64,000 nucleotides of DNA from Sutcliffiella horikoshii (GCF_019931755.1 NZ_CP082918.1:1840001-1904000); one strand, 5' to 3'. Positions 1 to 9,979 are shown, counted from the stretch's first letter. Notes: generated from the letters alone by a model not told the origin. Made by a program: numbers and translations.

Positions 1-698
1 AGCTACTTCCACACGCAAGGGTCATAAGGATGGATGTTGATACGACGAGCAGGAAGGGGTCCCATGAGAAACTTCTGCAACAATTTGGGGACAGGAAAGC
101 AGATATTCTGCTTGGCACGCAGATGATTGCCAAGGGCCTTGATTTTCCGTATGTGACGCTTGTCGGGGTATTGACGGCGGATACGATGCTTAATGTTCCA
201 GATTTCCGCTCTTCCGAAAAGACCTTCCAGCTACTCACACAAGTAAGTGGAAGGGCAGGCAGGCATGAATTAGCCGGTGAAGTGGTGGTTCAGACATACA
301 GCCCGGAACATTACAGTGTGGAGCTTGCCGGGACGCATAATTACCTGGAATTCTACCAAAAAGAAATGCAAATAAGAAAGCTGCATCAATATCCGCCATT
401 TTACTTTCTGGCGCTTGTTACCGTGACACATCAGGAATTAACCAAAGTGGTCACCGTCACAGAAAAAATTACCCATTTCTTAAACATGCAATTATCAGAT
501 GAGGCTGTTATACTTGGACCGGTTGCTTCTCCTATAGCGAGAATAAAAGACCGCTACAGATATCAATGCATCATTAAATATAAACGAGAACCAAACTTGC
601 ACGCAGCACTGAAAACCGTAATAGAAAAATACCAAACACAAATGGATCAAGAGAAATTAGCTGTTCATATTGATCTAAATCCTTATATGCTTATGTAA
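1..698 (+). CDS. priA: Primosomal protein N' (replication restart helicase PriA), C-terminal part
   Basis: Truncated by the window start; the reading frame begins at base 3. PriA is a superfamily 2 DNA helicase that reloads the replisome at stalled forks. What remains is the end of helicase lobe 2 and the C-terminal domain. The visible helicase motifs are GTQMIAKGLDFPYV (motif V) and QVSGRAGR (motif VI), the latter with the arginine finger. The upstream zinc-binding cysteines and Walker A lie outside the window. The next gene is def, as in B. subtilis (priA-def-fmt), which supports the call. Confidence 0.93.
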   Translation, partial: LLPHARVIRMDVDTTSRKGSHEKLLQQFGDRKADILLGTQMIAKGLDFPYVTLVGVLTADTMLNVPDFRSSEKTFQLLTQVSGRAGRHELAGEVVVQTYSPEHYSVELAGTHNYLEFYQKEMQIRKLHQYPPFYFLALVTVTHQELTKVVTVTEKITHFLNMQLSDEAVILGPVASPIARIKDRYRYQCIIKYKREPNLHAALKTVIEKYQTQMDQEKLAVHIDLNPYMLM

Positions 699-716
699 TT
701 GATGGAGGAATTAAGA

Positions 717-1196
717 TTGACTATTTTAGATATAGTGAAGTACCCAGCCCCGGTGCTGGAGCAAAACTGCGAGGCGGTTACCCTTTTTGATAAAAGGCTA
801 GTTCGACTCCTGAACAATATGTATGATACGATGCTCGAAGCAGACGGGGTCGGACTTGCAGCACCGCAGGTTGGAATAGCAAAAAGAATCGCTATTGTAG
901 ATATTGATGATAAACACGGAAAGATAGAACTGATCAACCCTGAAATTGTGGAAGAAGAAGGAGAGCAGGTCGGACCTGAAGGCTGTTTAAGCTTTCCTGA
1001 CTTGTATGGAGAAGTAAAGCGCTCCGATTATGTGAAGGTACGCGCTCAAAACCGTAAAGGGAAATGGTATGAGCTGGAGGCGCGAGGATTTCTTGCCCGT
1101 GCTATCCAACATGAGATCGACCATTTAAACGGTGTATTGTTCACATCTAAAGTGTTAAGATATTTTGAACCAGACGAGTTGGAAGTAGAAGGGTGA
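717..1196 (+). CDS. def: Peptide deformylase
   Basis: Removes the formyl group from N-terminal formyl-methionine of new proteins, using a metal ion. All three deformylase motifs are present: [10 protein letters not shown] (about residues 44-53), EGCLSFP (metal ligand Cys90) and QHEIDHLNG (metal ligands His132 and His136). I chose the TTG at 717, which lies 8 bases after a GGAGG. An in-frame TTG at 699 is followed by an ATG but has no ribosome binding site. The product is 159 residues, normal for this short class. fmt starts 5 bases downstream, so the deformylase and the formyltransferase are co-expressed. Confidence 0.93.
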   Translation: MTILDIVKYPAPVLEQNCEAVTLFDKRLVRLLNNMYDTMLEADGVGLAAPQVGIAKRIAIVDIDDKHGKIELINPEIVEEEGEQVGPEGCLSFPDLYGEVKRSDYVKVRAQNRKGKWYELEARGFLARAIQHEIDHLNGVLFTSKVLRYFEPDELEVEG

Positions 1197-1201
1197 TAGA
1201 G

Positions 1202-2149
1202 ATGAAGAAGAAAATTGTATTTATGGGGACACCGGATTTTGCTGTACCTGTTTTGCAACAAATTATCCAAGATGGATATGAAGTAATCGCAGTGGTAACC
1301 CAGCCTGACCGTCCAAAAGGCAGAAAAAAAGTGTTAACCCCGCCACCTGTTAAAGTAGAGGCGGAAAAACACCAAATCCCTGTTTACCAACCGGAAAAGA
1401 TTAAAGAAGCGGCAGAGTATGAGAAAATTATTTCGTTAAAGCCGGATTTGATCGTAACTGCAGCATTTGGGCAAATTTTACCTAAACCATTGCTTGATGC
1501 ACCGAAATTCGGCTGTATCAATGTCCATGCTTCCTTGCTTCCAAAGTTGCGAGGCGGCGCACCAATTCACTACTCCATCATACAGGGGCATGAGAAAACC
1601 GGTGTAACCATTATGTATATGGTAGAAAAATTGGATGCCGGTGATATGTTAACACAGGTAGAAGTGAAAATTGAAGAGTGTGACCATGTCGGTACCTTGC
1701 ATGATAAATTAAGTGTTGCCGGATCTAAGCTGCTCTCTGAAACCCTTCCGCAACTTTTTGATGAAAAGCTGCAAGCAGAAGTCCAAAACCATGAAGAAGC
1801 AACATTTGCATCCAACATCAAGCGCGAACAGGAGAAGATTGACTGGACGATGGATGGAGAGCAAATCTATAACCATATTCGCGGTTTGCATCCATGGCCT
1901 GTTGCATATACAACCATGGAAGGGCAAGTGATGAAAGTTTGGTGGGGAGAGAAAACCCAAACTGATAAAGATGCTGTACCTGGGACCATCATTGGGATGG
2001 CGGATGATGGCTTCATCGTCAAAACAGGCAATTCAACAGGGATTAAAATAACAGATTTGCAGCTGGCTGGTAAGAAGAGAATGACTGGAACGCAATATTT
2101 AAACGGCGCAGGAGCTTCTTTATCAGAAGGCACAAAGCTAGGAGACTAA
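1202..2149 (+). CDS. fmt: Methionyl-tRNA formyltransferase
   Basis: Transfers a formyl group from 10-formyltetrahydrofolate to initiator Met-tRNA. The N-terminal Rossmann-like catalytic domain begins with a [10 protein letters not shown] motif and carries the signature [14 protein letters not shown] with the catalytic Asn/His region just before it. The C-terminal third is the OB-fold tRNA-binding domain. The ATG at 1202 is preferred over the in-frame GTG at 1193, which overlaps def, because an AAGGGTG lies upstream at suitable distance. The product is 315 residues, close to the usual length. rsmB follows with one base between stop and start. Confidence 0.94.
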   Translation: MKKKIVFMGTPDFAVPVLQQIIQDGYEVIAVVTQPDRPKGRKKVLTPPPVKVEAEKHQIPVYQPEKIKEAAEYEKIISLKPDLIVTAAFGQILPKPLLDAPKFGCINVHASLLPKLRGGAPIHYSIIQGHEKTGVTIMYMVEKLDAGDMLTQVEVKIEECDHVGTLHDKLSVAGSKLLSETLPQLFDEKLQAEVQNHEEATFASNIKREQEKIDWTMDGEQIYNHIRGLHPWPVAYTTMEGQVMKVWWGEKTQTDKDAVPGTIIGMADDGFIVKTGNSTGIKITDLQLAGKKRMTGTQYLNGAGASLSEGTKLGD

Positions 2150-2150
2150 A

Positions 2151-3488
2151 ATGAAAAATGTAAGAGAACTTGCTTTAGAGGCATTGTTAAATGTGGAAAA
2201 AAAGCAAGCCTACAGTAACTTATTGTTAAACAACTACCTGGATTCAGGTAAGTTATCCAAAAAAGATGCCGGACTATTTACAGAAATCGTTTACGGTACC
2301 ATACAACGAACCATCACCCTGGACTATTACTTGGCTTCTTATATAGAAAAACAAAAAAAGCTGCAGGATTGGGTAAAAGTCTTGTTAAAGATGACTTTGT
2401 ATCAAATGTTGTATTTAGACAAGGTTCCTGCACGTGCAGCTATTTTTGAAGCGGTAGAAATTGCCAAGAAAAGAGGGCACAAAGGTGTTGCATCTGTTGT
2501 CAATGGCGTGTTAAGGTCCATACAGCGTAATGGTGTGCCTGACCTTGAAAAGATGGAGAATGATGTCGAGCGCATTTCCATTTCTACTAGCCATCCAAAG
2601 TGGTTGGTGGAAAAATGGATCGAACAATACGGCGTGCATGATACGGAAAGAATGTGTGAAATGAACCTTGTTCCTCCACATCAATCAGCCAGAGCAAATA
2701 CAGCCAAGGCGGAAGTGGAAGAAGTCTTGCAAATGCTCACCACACAAGGGTTTAGTGTGGAAAAAGGGGATCTTGCAGAAGAAAGCATTGTCTCTTTAAA
2801 AGGAAATATGGCCTACTCCAATGCATATAAAAATGGCTATATGACTATACAGGACGAGAGTTCCATGCTTGTAGCGCGAACACTTGGGGTAGAGAAAGAC
2901 GACTACGTCTACGATTGTTGTGCAGCTCCTGGAGGGAAAACAACACATATTGCCGAATTATTAAAGGGAAGTGGTAAAGTCATTTCAACAGACCTCCACG
3001 AGCACAAGGTAAAACTCATTAAAGATCAAGCAGAGCGCCTTCAGCTTTCCAACATTGAAGCACAGGCACTCGACAGCAGAAAGGCGCAAGAAATTTTCAA
3101 GCAGGAACAATTTGATAAAATCCTGGTAGACGCACCATGCTCAGGTTTTGGCGTTATCCGCAGGAAGCCAGATCTGAAATATACGAAGTCCATGCAGGAC
3201 ATCAAGCAATTAGCTTCCATTCAATTGGCTATACTAAAGGAAGTGGCACCTCTTGTAAAAAAAGGTGGAACTTTGGTATATAGTACATGTACAATTGATA
3301 AAGAAGAAAATGCTGATGTAGTACAAGCATTTCTAGAAGCAAACAAAGAGTTCGAAATAGATTTCAACATTAAAGAATTACTGCCAGAAAAGGTAAACAG
3401 CTATGTTAAAGAAGGTATGCTCCAACTATTGCCTCACTATTTTGGTACGGATGGATTTTTTATTGTTAGACTAAAAAGGCAGGTGTAA
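2151..3488 (+). CDS. rsmB: 16S rRNA (cytosine-967-C5)-methyltransferase RsmB/Sun
   Basis: Methylates C967 (E. coli numbering) of 16S rRNA using S-adenosylmethionine. The first 130-140 residues form a NusB-like RNA-binding domain; the rest is a Rossmann methyltransferase. The SAM-binding loop is CCAAPGGKTTH. The two family cysteines are visible: Cys330 in the DAPCSGFG motif and Cys380 in YSTCTI, the nucleophile. At 445 residues it is full length. It sits between fmt and rlmN as in B. subtilis, in a run of translation genes with almost no spacing. Confidence 0.93.
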   Translation: MKNVRELALEALLNVEKKQAYSNLLLNNYLDSGKLSKKDAGLFTEIVYGTIQRTITLDYYLASYIEKQKKLQDWVKVLLKMTLYQMLYLDKVPARAAIFEAVEIAKKRGHKGVASVVNGVLRSIQRNGVPDLEKMENDVERISISTSHPKWLVEKWIEQYGVHDTERMCEMNLVPPHQSARANTAKAEVEEVLQMLTTQGFSVEKGDLAEESIVSLKGNMAYSNAYKNGYMTIQDESSMLVARTLGVEKDDYVYDCCAAPGGKTTHIAELLKGSGKVISTDLHEHKVKLIKDQAERLQLSNIEAQALDSRKAQEIFKQEQFDKILVDAPCSGFGVIRRKPDLKYTKSMQDIKQLASIQLAILKEVAPLVKKGGTLVYSTCTIDKEENADVVQAFLEANKEFEIDFNIKELLPEKVNSYVKEGMLQLLPHYFGTDGFFIVRLKRQV

Positions 3489-3491
3489 AAG

Positions 3492-4583
3492 ATGGAACAT
3501 AATACAAAAGAACAACTCAAACAAGAAGAAGCAACGCGTAAACCGTCCATCTATTCTCTACAATTGCATGAATTGGAAGAATGGTTACTAAGTATCGGAG
3601 AGAAAAAATTCAGAACGACACAGATCTTTGAATGGCTCTATCAAAAGCGTGTGACATCCTTTGAAGAAATGTCCAATCTCTCTAAAAGCTTAAGAGATAA
3701 GCTAGAAGAAACATATGCACTTACGACATTAAAGACAATTGTTCAACAAACATCTTCTGATGGAACGATGAAATTCCTCTTTGAACTGCATGATGGATAT
3801 TCCATTGAGACGGTTCTAATGAAGCATGAATATGGAAATTCTGTTTGTGTAACAACACAAGTAGGGTGCCGAATCGGTTGTACATTCTGTGCTTCTACTC
3901 TTGGAGGGTTAAAACGTAACCTCGAAGCAGGAGAAATAGTTGCCCAAGTGGTGAAGGTTCAACAGGCTCTTGATGAAATGGATGAACGTGTCAGCCACGT
4001 GGTTATCATGGGGATTGGGGAACCATTCGATAACTTCGATGAAATGCTCGACTTCTTGAAAATTATCAACCATGACAAAGCGCTGAATATCGGTGCACGT
4101 CATATCACTGTTTCTACAAGTGGAATCATCCCTAAGATTTATAAATTTGCAGATGAAAATCTGCAAATTAACTTTGCCGTTTCCCTGCATGCACCAAACA
4201 CAGAAATTCGTTCAAGACTGATGCCTATTAATAGAGCATATAAACTTCCTGAACTAATGGAATCGATCCGTTATTACATTAATAAAACGGGACGTCGAGT
4301 GAGTTTTGAGTATGGCTTGTTCGGTGGGGTTAATGACCAGGTAGAACATGCTGAGGAATTGGCACAGCTGCTTAAAGGCATGAAATGTCACGTGAATTTA
4401 ATTCCGGTCAATTACGTCCCAGAGCGTGACTATGTAAGAACGCCAAAAGAACAAATTAATTTGTTTGAAAAAACGTTGAAAAATCTTGGTGTCAATGTAA
4501 CAGTTCGTCGTGAGCAAGGCCACGACATCGATGCTGCATGCGGACAGCTGCGTGCGAAGGAGCGGAAAGAAGAGACGAGGTGA
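3492..4583 (+). CDS. rlmN: 23S rRNA/tRNA adenine-C2 methyltransferase RlmN (radical SAM)
   Basis: Adds a methyl group to C2 of A2503 in 23S rRNA and of A37 in some tRNAs. The radical-SAM cluster motif is [11 protein letters not shown], a CxxxCxxC with Cys126, Cys130 and Cys133. The GIGEPFDN stretch is the SAM-binding GGE-type motif, and the [11 protein letters not shown] end carries the conserved C-terminal catalytic cysteine. The product is 363 residues, as expected. The start is 3 bases after the rsmB stop. prpC begins 9 bases downstream, so a modification enzyme is transcribed together with a signalling pair. Confidence 0.94.
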   Translation: MEHNTKEQLKQEEATRKPSIYSLQLHELEEWLLSIGEKKFRTTQIFEWLYQKRVTSFEEMSNLSKSLRDKLEETYALTTLKTIVQQTSSDGTMKFLFELHDGYSIETVLMKHEYGNSVCVTTQVGCRIGCTFCASTLGGLKRNLEAGEIVAQVVKVQQALDEMDERVSHVVIMGIGEPFDNFDEMLDFLKIINHDKALNIGARHITVSTSGIIPKIYKFADENLQINFAVSLHAPNTEIRSRLMPINRAYKLPELMESIRYYINKTGRRVSFEYGLFGGVNDQVEHAEELAQLLKGMKCHVNLIPVNYVPERDYVRTPKEQINLFEKTLKNLGVNVTVRREQGHDIDAACGQLRAKERKEETR

Positions 4584-4592
4584 CAATGGTTA

Positions 4593-5342
4593 ATGGTCTT
4601 TTTAACAGATAGAGGGAGAGTTCGTTCACATAATGAAGACAATGGGGGAATTTTTGTTAATAAAGACGGCACAAAGCTTGCAGTGGTTTGTGACGGAATG
4701 GGGGGCCATCAAGCAGGTGAAGTGGCAAGCGAAAGAGCAGTAAGCCACATAAAGGAAGTGTGGGAAGAGACAACCAGCATCTCTTCCCCTGAACCTGCTG
4801 AAATCTGGTTGAAGACGTTCATTCTTCAAGCAAATCAAACACTTTTTGACCATGCAAATTCTCATGAGGAATGCAATGGGATGGGTACTACGATAGTTGC
4901 TGCCATTATTGGCGATAGTTTTGTAACCGTTGCACATGTTGGTGACAGCAGGATTTATCTTGTTTCAGAGGAAAGTGCCAAGCAATTAACAGAAGATCAT
5001 ACATTTGTTAATGAACTTGTTAAAACTGGGCAGATATCAAAGGAAGATGCAGAGCATCATCCTAGAAAAAATGTTATACTACAGGCTTTAGGGACAGAAA
5101 AAACAGTGAAAATAGATATAAAAACCATTACATATGATGACCCAGGATATATTCTCCTTTGTTCAGACGGCTTGAGTGATAAAGTGAAAGACCGGGAGCT
5201 AGTTGAGGTTTTAAACAACGGGAACCATGCTTTGTCTGAAAAAGCAGAGGAATTAATAAGACGCGCCAACCATTACGGTGGGGAAGATAATATCACGGTT
5301 GCCATCTTGGAATTATCTGTCTCCGAAGCTGGGAGTGGGTGA
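4593..5342 (+). CDS. prpC: Serine/threonine protein phosphatase PrpC (PP2C family)
   Basis: A manganese-dependent PPM/PP2C phosphatase that dephosphorylates PrkC and its targets. PP2C motifs are in order: RSHNEDN near the N-terminus, VVCDGMGGHQAGEVAS (metal-binding Asp), GMGTTIVAAI, VAHVGDSRIYL, CSDGLSDKV and GGEDNITVAI at the end. The length of 249 residues is typical for bacterial minimal PP2Cs. The ATG at 4593 follows a GAGGTGA at a slightly long distance, and the rlmN stop lies just upstream. prkC starts 5 bases after its stop, so kinase and phosphatase are balanced within one transcript. Confidence 0.93.
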   Translation: MVFLTDRGRVRSHNEDNGGIFVNKDGTKLAVVCDGMGGHQAGEVASERAVSHIKEVWEETTSISSPEPAEIWLKTFILQANQTLFDHANSHEECNGMGTTIVAAIIGDSFVTVAHVGDSRIYLVSEESAKQLTEDHTFVNELVKTGQISKEDAEHHPRKNVILQALGTEKTVKIDIKTITYDDPGYILLCSDGLSDKVKDRELVEVLNNGNHALSEKAEELIRRANHYGGEDNITVAILELSVSEAGSG

Positions 5343-5347
5343 AATAG

Positions 5348-7321
5348 GTGTTAATAGGTAAAAGATTAAATGATCGCTACAAAATTATGGAAGTCATTGG
5401 TGGCGGTGGAATGGCGAATGTTTACCTTGCCCATGACATGATTTTGGATCGTGATGTAGCAGTAAAAGTATTACGGTTAGATTTTGCAAATGATGAAGAA
5501 TTTATTCGCCGCTTTAGAAGAGAGGCGCAATCTGCAACAAGCTTGGACCATCCGAATATAGTAAGCATTTATGATATCGGGGAAGAAGATGATATTTATT
5601 ATATCGTGATGGAGCATGTATCAGGAAAAACATTAAAACAGTACATTCAACAATATGCACCTGTGGAACAATACAATGCAGTGGAGATCATGAACCAGCT
5701 GACATCAGCTATTTCTCATGCCCATGAAAACGGTATAATCCACCGGGATATAAAACCGCAAAATATATTGATTGATGATTACGGTACCGTGAAAGTGACG
5801 GATTTCGGCATTGCCATGGCCTTGAGTTCTACAACGATCACTCAAACCAATTCCCTTTTAGGTTCTGTTCATTATTTATCGCCTGAACAGGCCAGAGGAA
5901 GTTTGGCCACGAAGAAATCAGATGTCTATGCACTTGGTATTGTTATGTTTGAATTGTTAACCGGGAGATTGCCGTTTTCAGGGGAGTCTGCTGTTTCCAT
6001 TGCTTTAAAGCATTTACAATCACAAACGCCATCTCCAAAGCGTTGGAATCCTACTTTACCTCAAAGTATGGAGAATGTTGTTTTAAAAGCGATGGCAAAG
6101 GATCCGTTACACCGGTATGCCTCTGTAGATGAAATGCAGACAGATGTCATGACGGCGCTTGAACCAAGCCGTATGAATGAACCTAAATTTTATATACCTG
6201 ATGACGATGAAGAGGCAACAAAGGCAATTCCAATTATAAAGGGCAGCTTAAACAATCTTACCAATGAAGATGAGACTAGAATTCGCCCGCCAGAAAATAA
6301 ACCTGTCAGTGAAAAGGTAGAGCAAGCACCTCCACCTAAAAAGAAGAAAAAGAAAAAGTGGGTTGTCGCGTTGTTAATCCTATTGTTCCTGCTTGTTGGA
6401 GGAGGCGTAGCTGCTTTTACAATTTTACCATCCATGCTTCTTCCTAAGGATGTAACGGTTCCGGATGTAACCGGTAAGGAATATGACGACGCAGTCAAAG
6501 AACTGATAGATTTAGGTTTTGTATTGGAAGAACCAAAAGAGGAACCTAGTGATGAGATAGAAGAGGGAAGAGTGACGAGAACTTTCCCTGAAGCAGGAGA
6601 AGTAGTAAAAGAAGGCAAAGCAATTACCATTTTCCAGAGCTTAGGCAAAGAAAAAGTCGAAATATCTGATTACTCAGGACTTCCTGTCAATGAAGCAATT
6701 AATAGGATACAAGCAGCCAACTATGACGACCATGATATTGAAGAAATTCACTCTGATGATGTCCCGGAAGGTGAGGTCATAAGACAAGAACCTGAACCTG
6801 GGGAAAGTGTTGTTCCGGAAGAAACAGTAGTAAAACTTATTGTATCTTTGGGTCCAAGTCCTATTGTACTGGATGATTATCAAGGATCATCCATTGAGTT
6901 TGCTCAACGAAATCTTGCTAACTTAGGATTAGAACCAGAAGTTACGAGAGAGTATAATGATTCTGTTTCTGAGGGGAATATTATTAAACAGGAGCCTGCA
7001 CCGGATTCTCAAGTGAAAAAAGGTGATACCATTCAACTTATCGTTTCAGATGGGCCACAGCCCGGAGATAAGACAGTGGATATTCCATTAGAAGTAAAAT
7101 ATGATCCTGAAGAAGAAGGCGCAGAGCAGACAGTTGAATTATATTTAGAAGACCTTAATAACACCATGGAAGGTGAACCAAAGGAAACCTTCATTATTAC
7201 AGAGGACTTAATCACCAGTTTCACGGTAACAATCGCTTATAAGCAACAGGCCAAATACAAAATTGTTGTAGATGGGAAAGAAGTAGAAACTAAAACCATC
7301 AACTATGATGATATCGAGTAA
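5348..7321 (+). CDS. prkC: Membrane serine/threonine kinase PrkC with PASTA repeats
   Basis: A Hanks-type kinase that senses muropeptides and acts in spore germination and stationary-phase physiology. The cytoplasmic kinase domain spans about residues 10-270, with glycine loop GGGGMANVYL, ATP-anchoring Lys40, catalytic Asp134 in HRDIKPQN and Asp152 of DFG. A lysine-rich stretch leads into one membrane helix at about 337-360. Outside are three PASTA repeats, roughly 369-436, 437-504 and 505-574, then an extra C-terminal domain to residue 657. The start is the GTG at 5348. The partner phosphatase gene lies directly upstream. Confidence 0.94.
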   Translation: MLIGKRLNDRYKIMEVIGGGGMANVYLAHDMILDRDVAVKVLRLDFANDEEFIRRFRREAQSATSLDHPNIVSIYDIGEEDDIYYIVMEHVSGKTLKQYIQQYAPVEQYNAVEIMNQLTSAISHAHENGIIHRDIKPQNILIDDYGTVKVTDFGIAMALSSTTITQTNSLLGSVHYLSPEQARGSLATKKSDVYALGIVMFELLTGRLPFSGESAVSIALKHLQSQTPSPKRWNPTLPQSMENVVLKAMAKDPLHRYASVDEMQTDVMTALEPSRMNEPKFYIPDDDEEATKAIPIIKGSLNNLTNEDETRIRPPENKPVSEKVEQAPPPKKKKKKKWVVALLILLFLLVGGGVAAFTILPSMLLPKDVTVPDVTGKEYDDAVKELIDLGFVLEEPKEEPSDEIEEGRVTRTFPEAGEVVKEGKAITIFQSLGKEKVEISDYSGLPVNEAINRIQAANYDDHDIEEIHSDDVPEGEVIRQEPEPGESVVPEETVVKLIVSLGPSPIVLDDYQGSSIEFAQRNLANLGLEPEVTREYNDSVSEGNIIKQEPAPDSQVKKGDTIQLIVSDGPQPGDKTVDIPLEVKYDPEEEGAEQTVELYLEDLNNTMEGEPKETFIITEDLITSFTVTIAYKQQAKYKIVVDGKEVETKTINYDDIE

Positions 7322-7339
7322 TTATTAAGGAGTGAGTGT

Positions 7340-8218
7340 ATGCCAGAAGGCAAGATTGTCAAAGCATTGAGTGGCTTTTACTATGTTTTGACAGCGGATG
7401 GCGAAATTACCCAATGCAGAGGAAGAGGGGTTTTCCGTAAAAATAAGATAACACCTCTTGTTGGGGACTCCGTTGTATTTCAAGCGGAAAACGACCAAGA
7501 AGGTTACATTATGGAGGTATTTCCTCGCAAAAACGAGCTTGTAAGGCCGCCAATAGCTAACATTGATCAAGCAATACTTGTGTTTTCTGCGATGGAGCCT
7601 GAATTCAGTACTGTCCTTTTGGATCGGTTCCTTGTCCTGATTGAATCCAAAGGAGTTAGTCCATTGATATGTATCTCTAAGATGGACCTTCTTGATGAAG
7701 ACGCAAAACTGATCAAGTTTGCCGATTATTATCGTTCAATAGGGTACGAAGTGCTGCTGACTTCCACGATGGAACCGGAGCAGCTTAAAGAAATACTGCC
7801 ATACTTGAAGGATAAGACATCGGTAATTGCGGGACAATCAGGAGTTGGAAAATCATCTCTTTTAAACGTGTTACGCCCTGAATTAGAACTGAAAACAGAT
7901 AACATTTCCTCCCATTTAGGACGAGGAAAGCACACAACAAGGCATGTGGAGTTAATGGAAATCAACCACGGTTTTGTTGCGGACACACCAGGTTTTAGTT
8001 CATTAGAGTTCCTTGAAATGGAAGCGGAAGACGTAAAAGAATGTTTTCCTGAATTCGTAGAAAAAAGCCATGACTGTAAGTATCGTGGATGTACTCACTT
8101 GAAAGAACCAAAATGTGCGGTAAAAGAAGCAGTTGAAAACGAAGAAATTGCTTCCTACCGTTATAAACACTATGTTTCTTTTGTAGAAGAAATAAAAGAC
8201 AGAAAGCCGAGGTACTAA
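7340..8218 (+). CDS. rsgA: Ribosome small-subunit-dependent GTPase RsgA (CpgA/YloQ)
   Basis: A circularly permuted GTPase that helps mature the 30S subunit. In B. subtilis (CpgA) it is a PrkC target. The order is an N-terminal OB fold (about 1-65), the permuted G domain with G4-like SKMD first, then G1 GQSGVGKSS near residue 164 and G3 DTPGFSS, and a C-terminal zinc domain with the ligand pattern CKYRGCTHLKEPKC. The length of 292 residues is usual. The start is the ATG at 7340 after AAGGAG. It is followed after 3 bases by rpe. Confidence 0.95.
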   Translation: MPEGKIVKALSGFYYVLTADGEITQCRGRGVFRKNKITPLVGDSVVFQAENDQEGYIMEVFPRKNELVRPPIANIDQAILVFSAMEPEFSTVLLDRFLVLIESKGVSPLICISKMDLLDEDAKLIKFADYYRSIGYEVLLTSTMEPEQLKEILPYLKDKTSVIAGQSGVGKSSLLNVLRPELELKTDNISSHLGRGKHTTRHVELMEINHGFVADTPGFSSLEFLEMEAEDVKECFPEFVEKSHDCKYRGCTHLKEPKCAVKEAVENEEIASYRYKHYVSFVEEIKDRKPRY

Positions 8219-8221
8219 AAT

Positions 8222-8875
8222 ATGATAAAAATCGCCCCTTCCATTCTAAGTGCGGATTTTGCTAACTTAGGAAAAGACATTCTAGATGTGGAACAAGGAG
8301 GAGCAGACTATATTCATATTGATGTCATGGATGGACATTTTGTGCCCAACATCACCATTGGACCATTAATCGTGGAAGCGGTTCGCCCCATCACAAAATT
8401 GCCCTTAGATGTGCATTTGATGATTGAAAACCCTGATGCCTATATTGCGGATTTTGCAAAAGCGGGTGCCGATATCATTTCTGTTCACGTGGAAGCATGT
8501 CGTCATCTTCACCGCACCATCCAGCATATTAAATCGCAAGGTGTAAAAGCTGGGGTAGTTATCAATCCTGCAACACCTGTTGAGAGCATCATCCCTATTT
8601 TGAATGATGTGGACTTGGTGCTGTTGATGACAGTCAACCCTGGATTTGGAGGACAGGCATTCATCCAAGATGTATTGCCGAAAATCAAGCAGTTGGCTTC
8701 CTTGGTGAAAGAAAGAGGATTGTCCATTGATATTGAGGTGGATGGTGGAGTGAATCCTGAGACAGCTAAACTATGTGTAGAAGCAGGTGCAAACGTATTG
8801 GTTGCCGGATCTGCCATCTACAACAAAGAAGATCGCAAACAGGCAATCTCCTCCATCAGAAGCAACTTGTCATAA
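8222..8875 (+). CDS. rpe: Ribulose-phosphate 3-epimerase
   Basis: Interconverts ribulose 5-phosphate and xylulose 5-phosphate in the pentose phosphate pathway. It is a TIM barrel of 217 residues. The family signatures are [13 protein letters not shown] (metal-binding His and Asp) near residue 33, [19 protein letters not shown] and the late VDGGVN with its catalytic Asp, followed by the phosphate-binding VAGSAI. It is separated by 3 bases from rsgA and so is probably co-transcribed. In B. subtilis thiN follows directly; here a small extra gene lies between. Confidence 0.95.
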   Translation: MIKIAPSILSADFANLGKDILDVEQGGADYIHIDVMDGHFVPNITIGPLIVEAVRPITKLPLDVHLMIENPDAYIADFAKAGADIISVHVEACRHLHRTIQHIKSQGVKAGVVINPATPVESIIPILNDVDLVLLMTVNPGFGGQAFIQDVLPKIKQLASLVKERGLSIDIEVDGGVNPETAKLCVEAGANVLVAGSAIYNKEDRKQAISSIRSNLS

Positions 8876-8928
8876 TTTTGCTTTTGTGCGGAAAGCTATT
8901 GGTAAATGGTGAGGGAGGGATTTCTGAG

Positions 8929-9114
8929 ATGAATATTTCAAAGGATGACCAGGCAATACTTGAACAAGCGTTGCATTCCGCATTGGCCAACAGCACCGAC
9001 TATAGCGAAATTGACATGTATGAACAGCTGCTAAAGAAATTTTCTGCAGTGGAAGTGGAAAATAAACTACTGGACGGATTCCGTTTTGACTATGACGACT
9101 CCTCCAGCACGTAA
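8929..9114 (+). CDS. Small protein of unknown function, 61 residues
   Basis: Not recognised. The ATG at 8929 follows a strong GAGGGAGGG (8911-8919) at a good distance. The product is acidic and mostly helical in character, beginning MNISKDDQAILEQALHS and ending in an Asp/Ser-rich tail. It has no membrane segment and no cysteine. A rho-independent terminator begins at the stop codon, so the gene looks like the last one of the prpC-to-rpe transcript. Gene-like spacing, a good ribosome binding site and the terminator fit argue that it is real. Confidence 0.6.
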   Translation: MNISKDDQAILEQALHSALANSTDYSEIDMYEQLLKKFSAVEVENKLLDGFRFDYDDSSST

Positions 9115-9140
9115 AAAGTCTTCGTACAGAAGGCTTTTTT
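9114..9140 (+). terminator. Rho-independent terminator after the 61-codon gene
   Basis: AGTCTTC (9117-9123) pairs with GAAGGCT (9129-9135), with one G-T pair, and is flanked by an A run and followed by six T. It starts within the stop codon region. Confidence 0.7.
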
Positions 9141-9170
9141 ACGTTAAAAAAGATTAAGGGGAGAGGTAAA

Positions 9171-9827
9171 TTGATTATACATATTGTTGCAGGTGGACCG
9201 ACAGAGCGTATCCCCAATCTGCATGATTGGCAAGCAGAAGATGTGATTTGGGTGGGTGTGGATAGAGGGGTTGCTTACCTATTACAACAAAATATAAAAC
9301 CATTTAAAGCATTCGGGGACTTTGATTCCATTACAAACCAAGAGCTTCATGACATAAAAGCACAACTTCCTCATGCAGAAGTCTTTCCCAGCGAAAAAGA
9401 CGAGACAGATACAGAACTCGCAGTAAACTGGGCGCTTGAACAAAATCCAGCACTCATCAGAATTTTTGGAGGAACGGGTGGAAGGCTGGATCACTTTTTA
9501 GGGAATATACAGCTTCTTTTAAAAGGGCTTGAAAAAGGGGCATTAATTGAGATACACGATATTCAAAATCAACTTTTGGCCCATAGGGAAGGTACATACT
9601 CTATCAATAAAGATGAGGCTTTGCCATTTATCTCATTTATGCCCATCACGCCTGATGTAAAAGGCATCACGCTTAAGGGATTTAAATATCCTTTAGAAAA
9701 AAAGCATATTCGCTTCGGAGACACACTATGTATTAGTAATGAACTTGAAGTGGAAAGTGGTACTTTTTCATTTGATGAAGGCATATTAATGGTGATAAGG
9801 AGCCGTGATTATCATCCATTATCTTAA
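9171..9827 (+). CDS. thiN: Thiamine pyrophosphokinase
   Basis: Converts thiamine and ATP to thiamine diphosphate. The N-terminal catalytic domain carries the VGVDRGVAYL and GDFDS motifs (metal/ATP site) and then KDETDTELAV and GGTGGRLDHFLGNI, all typical of the TPK family. The C-terminal part binds thiamine. It starts with TTG at 9171 after GGGGAGAGG. The length of 218 residues matches B. subtilis ThiN (YloS). The upstream terminator and the lack of an evident TPP riboswitch suggest that it is not under the thiamine riboswitch. Confidence 0.92.
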   Translation: MIIHIVAGGPTERIPNLHDWQAEDVIWVGVDRGVAYLLQQNIKPFKAFGDFDSITNQELHDIKAQLPHAEVFPSEKDETDTELAVNWALEQNPALIRIFGGTGGRLDHFLGNIQLLLKGLEKGALIEIHDIQNQLLAHREGTYSINKDEALPFISFMPITPDVKGITLKGFKYPLEKKHIRFGDTLCISNELEVESGTFSFDEGILMVIRSRDYHPLS

Positions 9828-9898
9828 GACGGTCCCAGCGATCCGCTAATTTGCAACCTGATTTAATAAAAAGGTAAAAGTTCGGAGGAGGGAATGTA

Positions 9899-9979
9899 AT
9901 GAAATTTTATACAATCAAACTACCTAGGTTCTTGGGGGGAATAATCCGGGCTATGCTTGGGTCGTTTAAAAAGGAGTAA
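9899..9979 (+). CDS. spoVM: Stage V sporulation protein SpoVM, 26 residues
   Basis: A 26-residue amphipathic peptide beginning MKFYTIKLPRFLGGII and ending GSFKKE. It matches B. subtilis SpoVM except for a few conservative changes (for example Lys to Arg at position 10 and Val to Ile at 16). In B. subtilis SpoVM recognises the positively curved forespore membrane and anchors SpoIVA for spore coat assembly. A strong GGAGGAGGG precedes the ATG at the right distance. It lies between thiN and rpmB as in B. subtilis. It shows that the organism belongs to a spore-forming lineage. Confidence 0.95.
   Translation: MKFYTIKLPRFLGGIIRAMLGSFKKE

Noticed and set aside
9828..9898. A SigE promoter for spoVM
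   Set aside because: SigE control is expected from B. subtilis, but I found no clear -35/-10 match in the gap.
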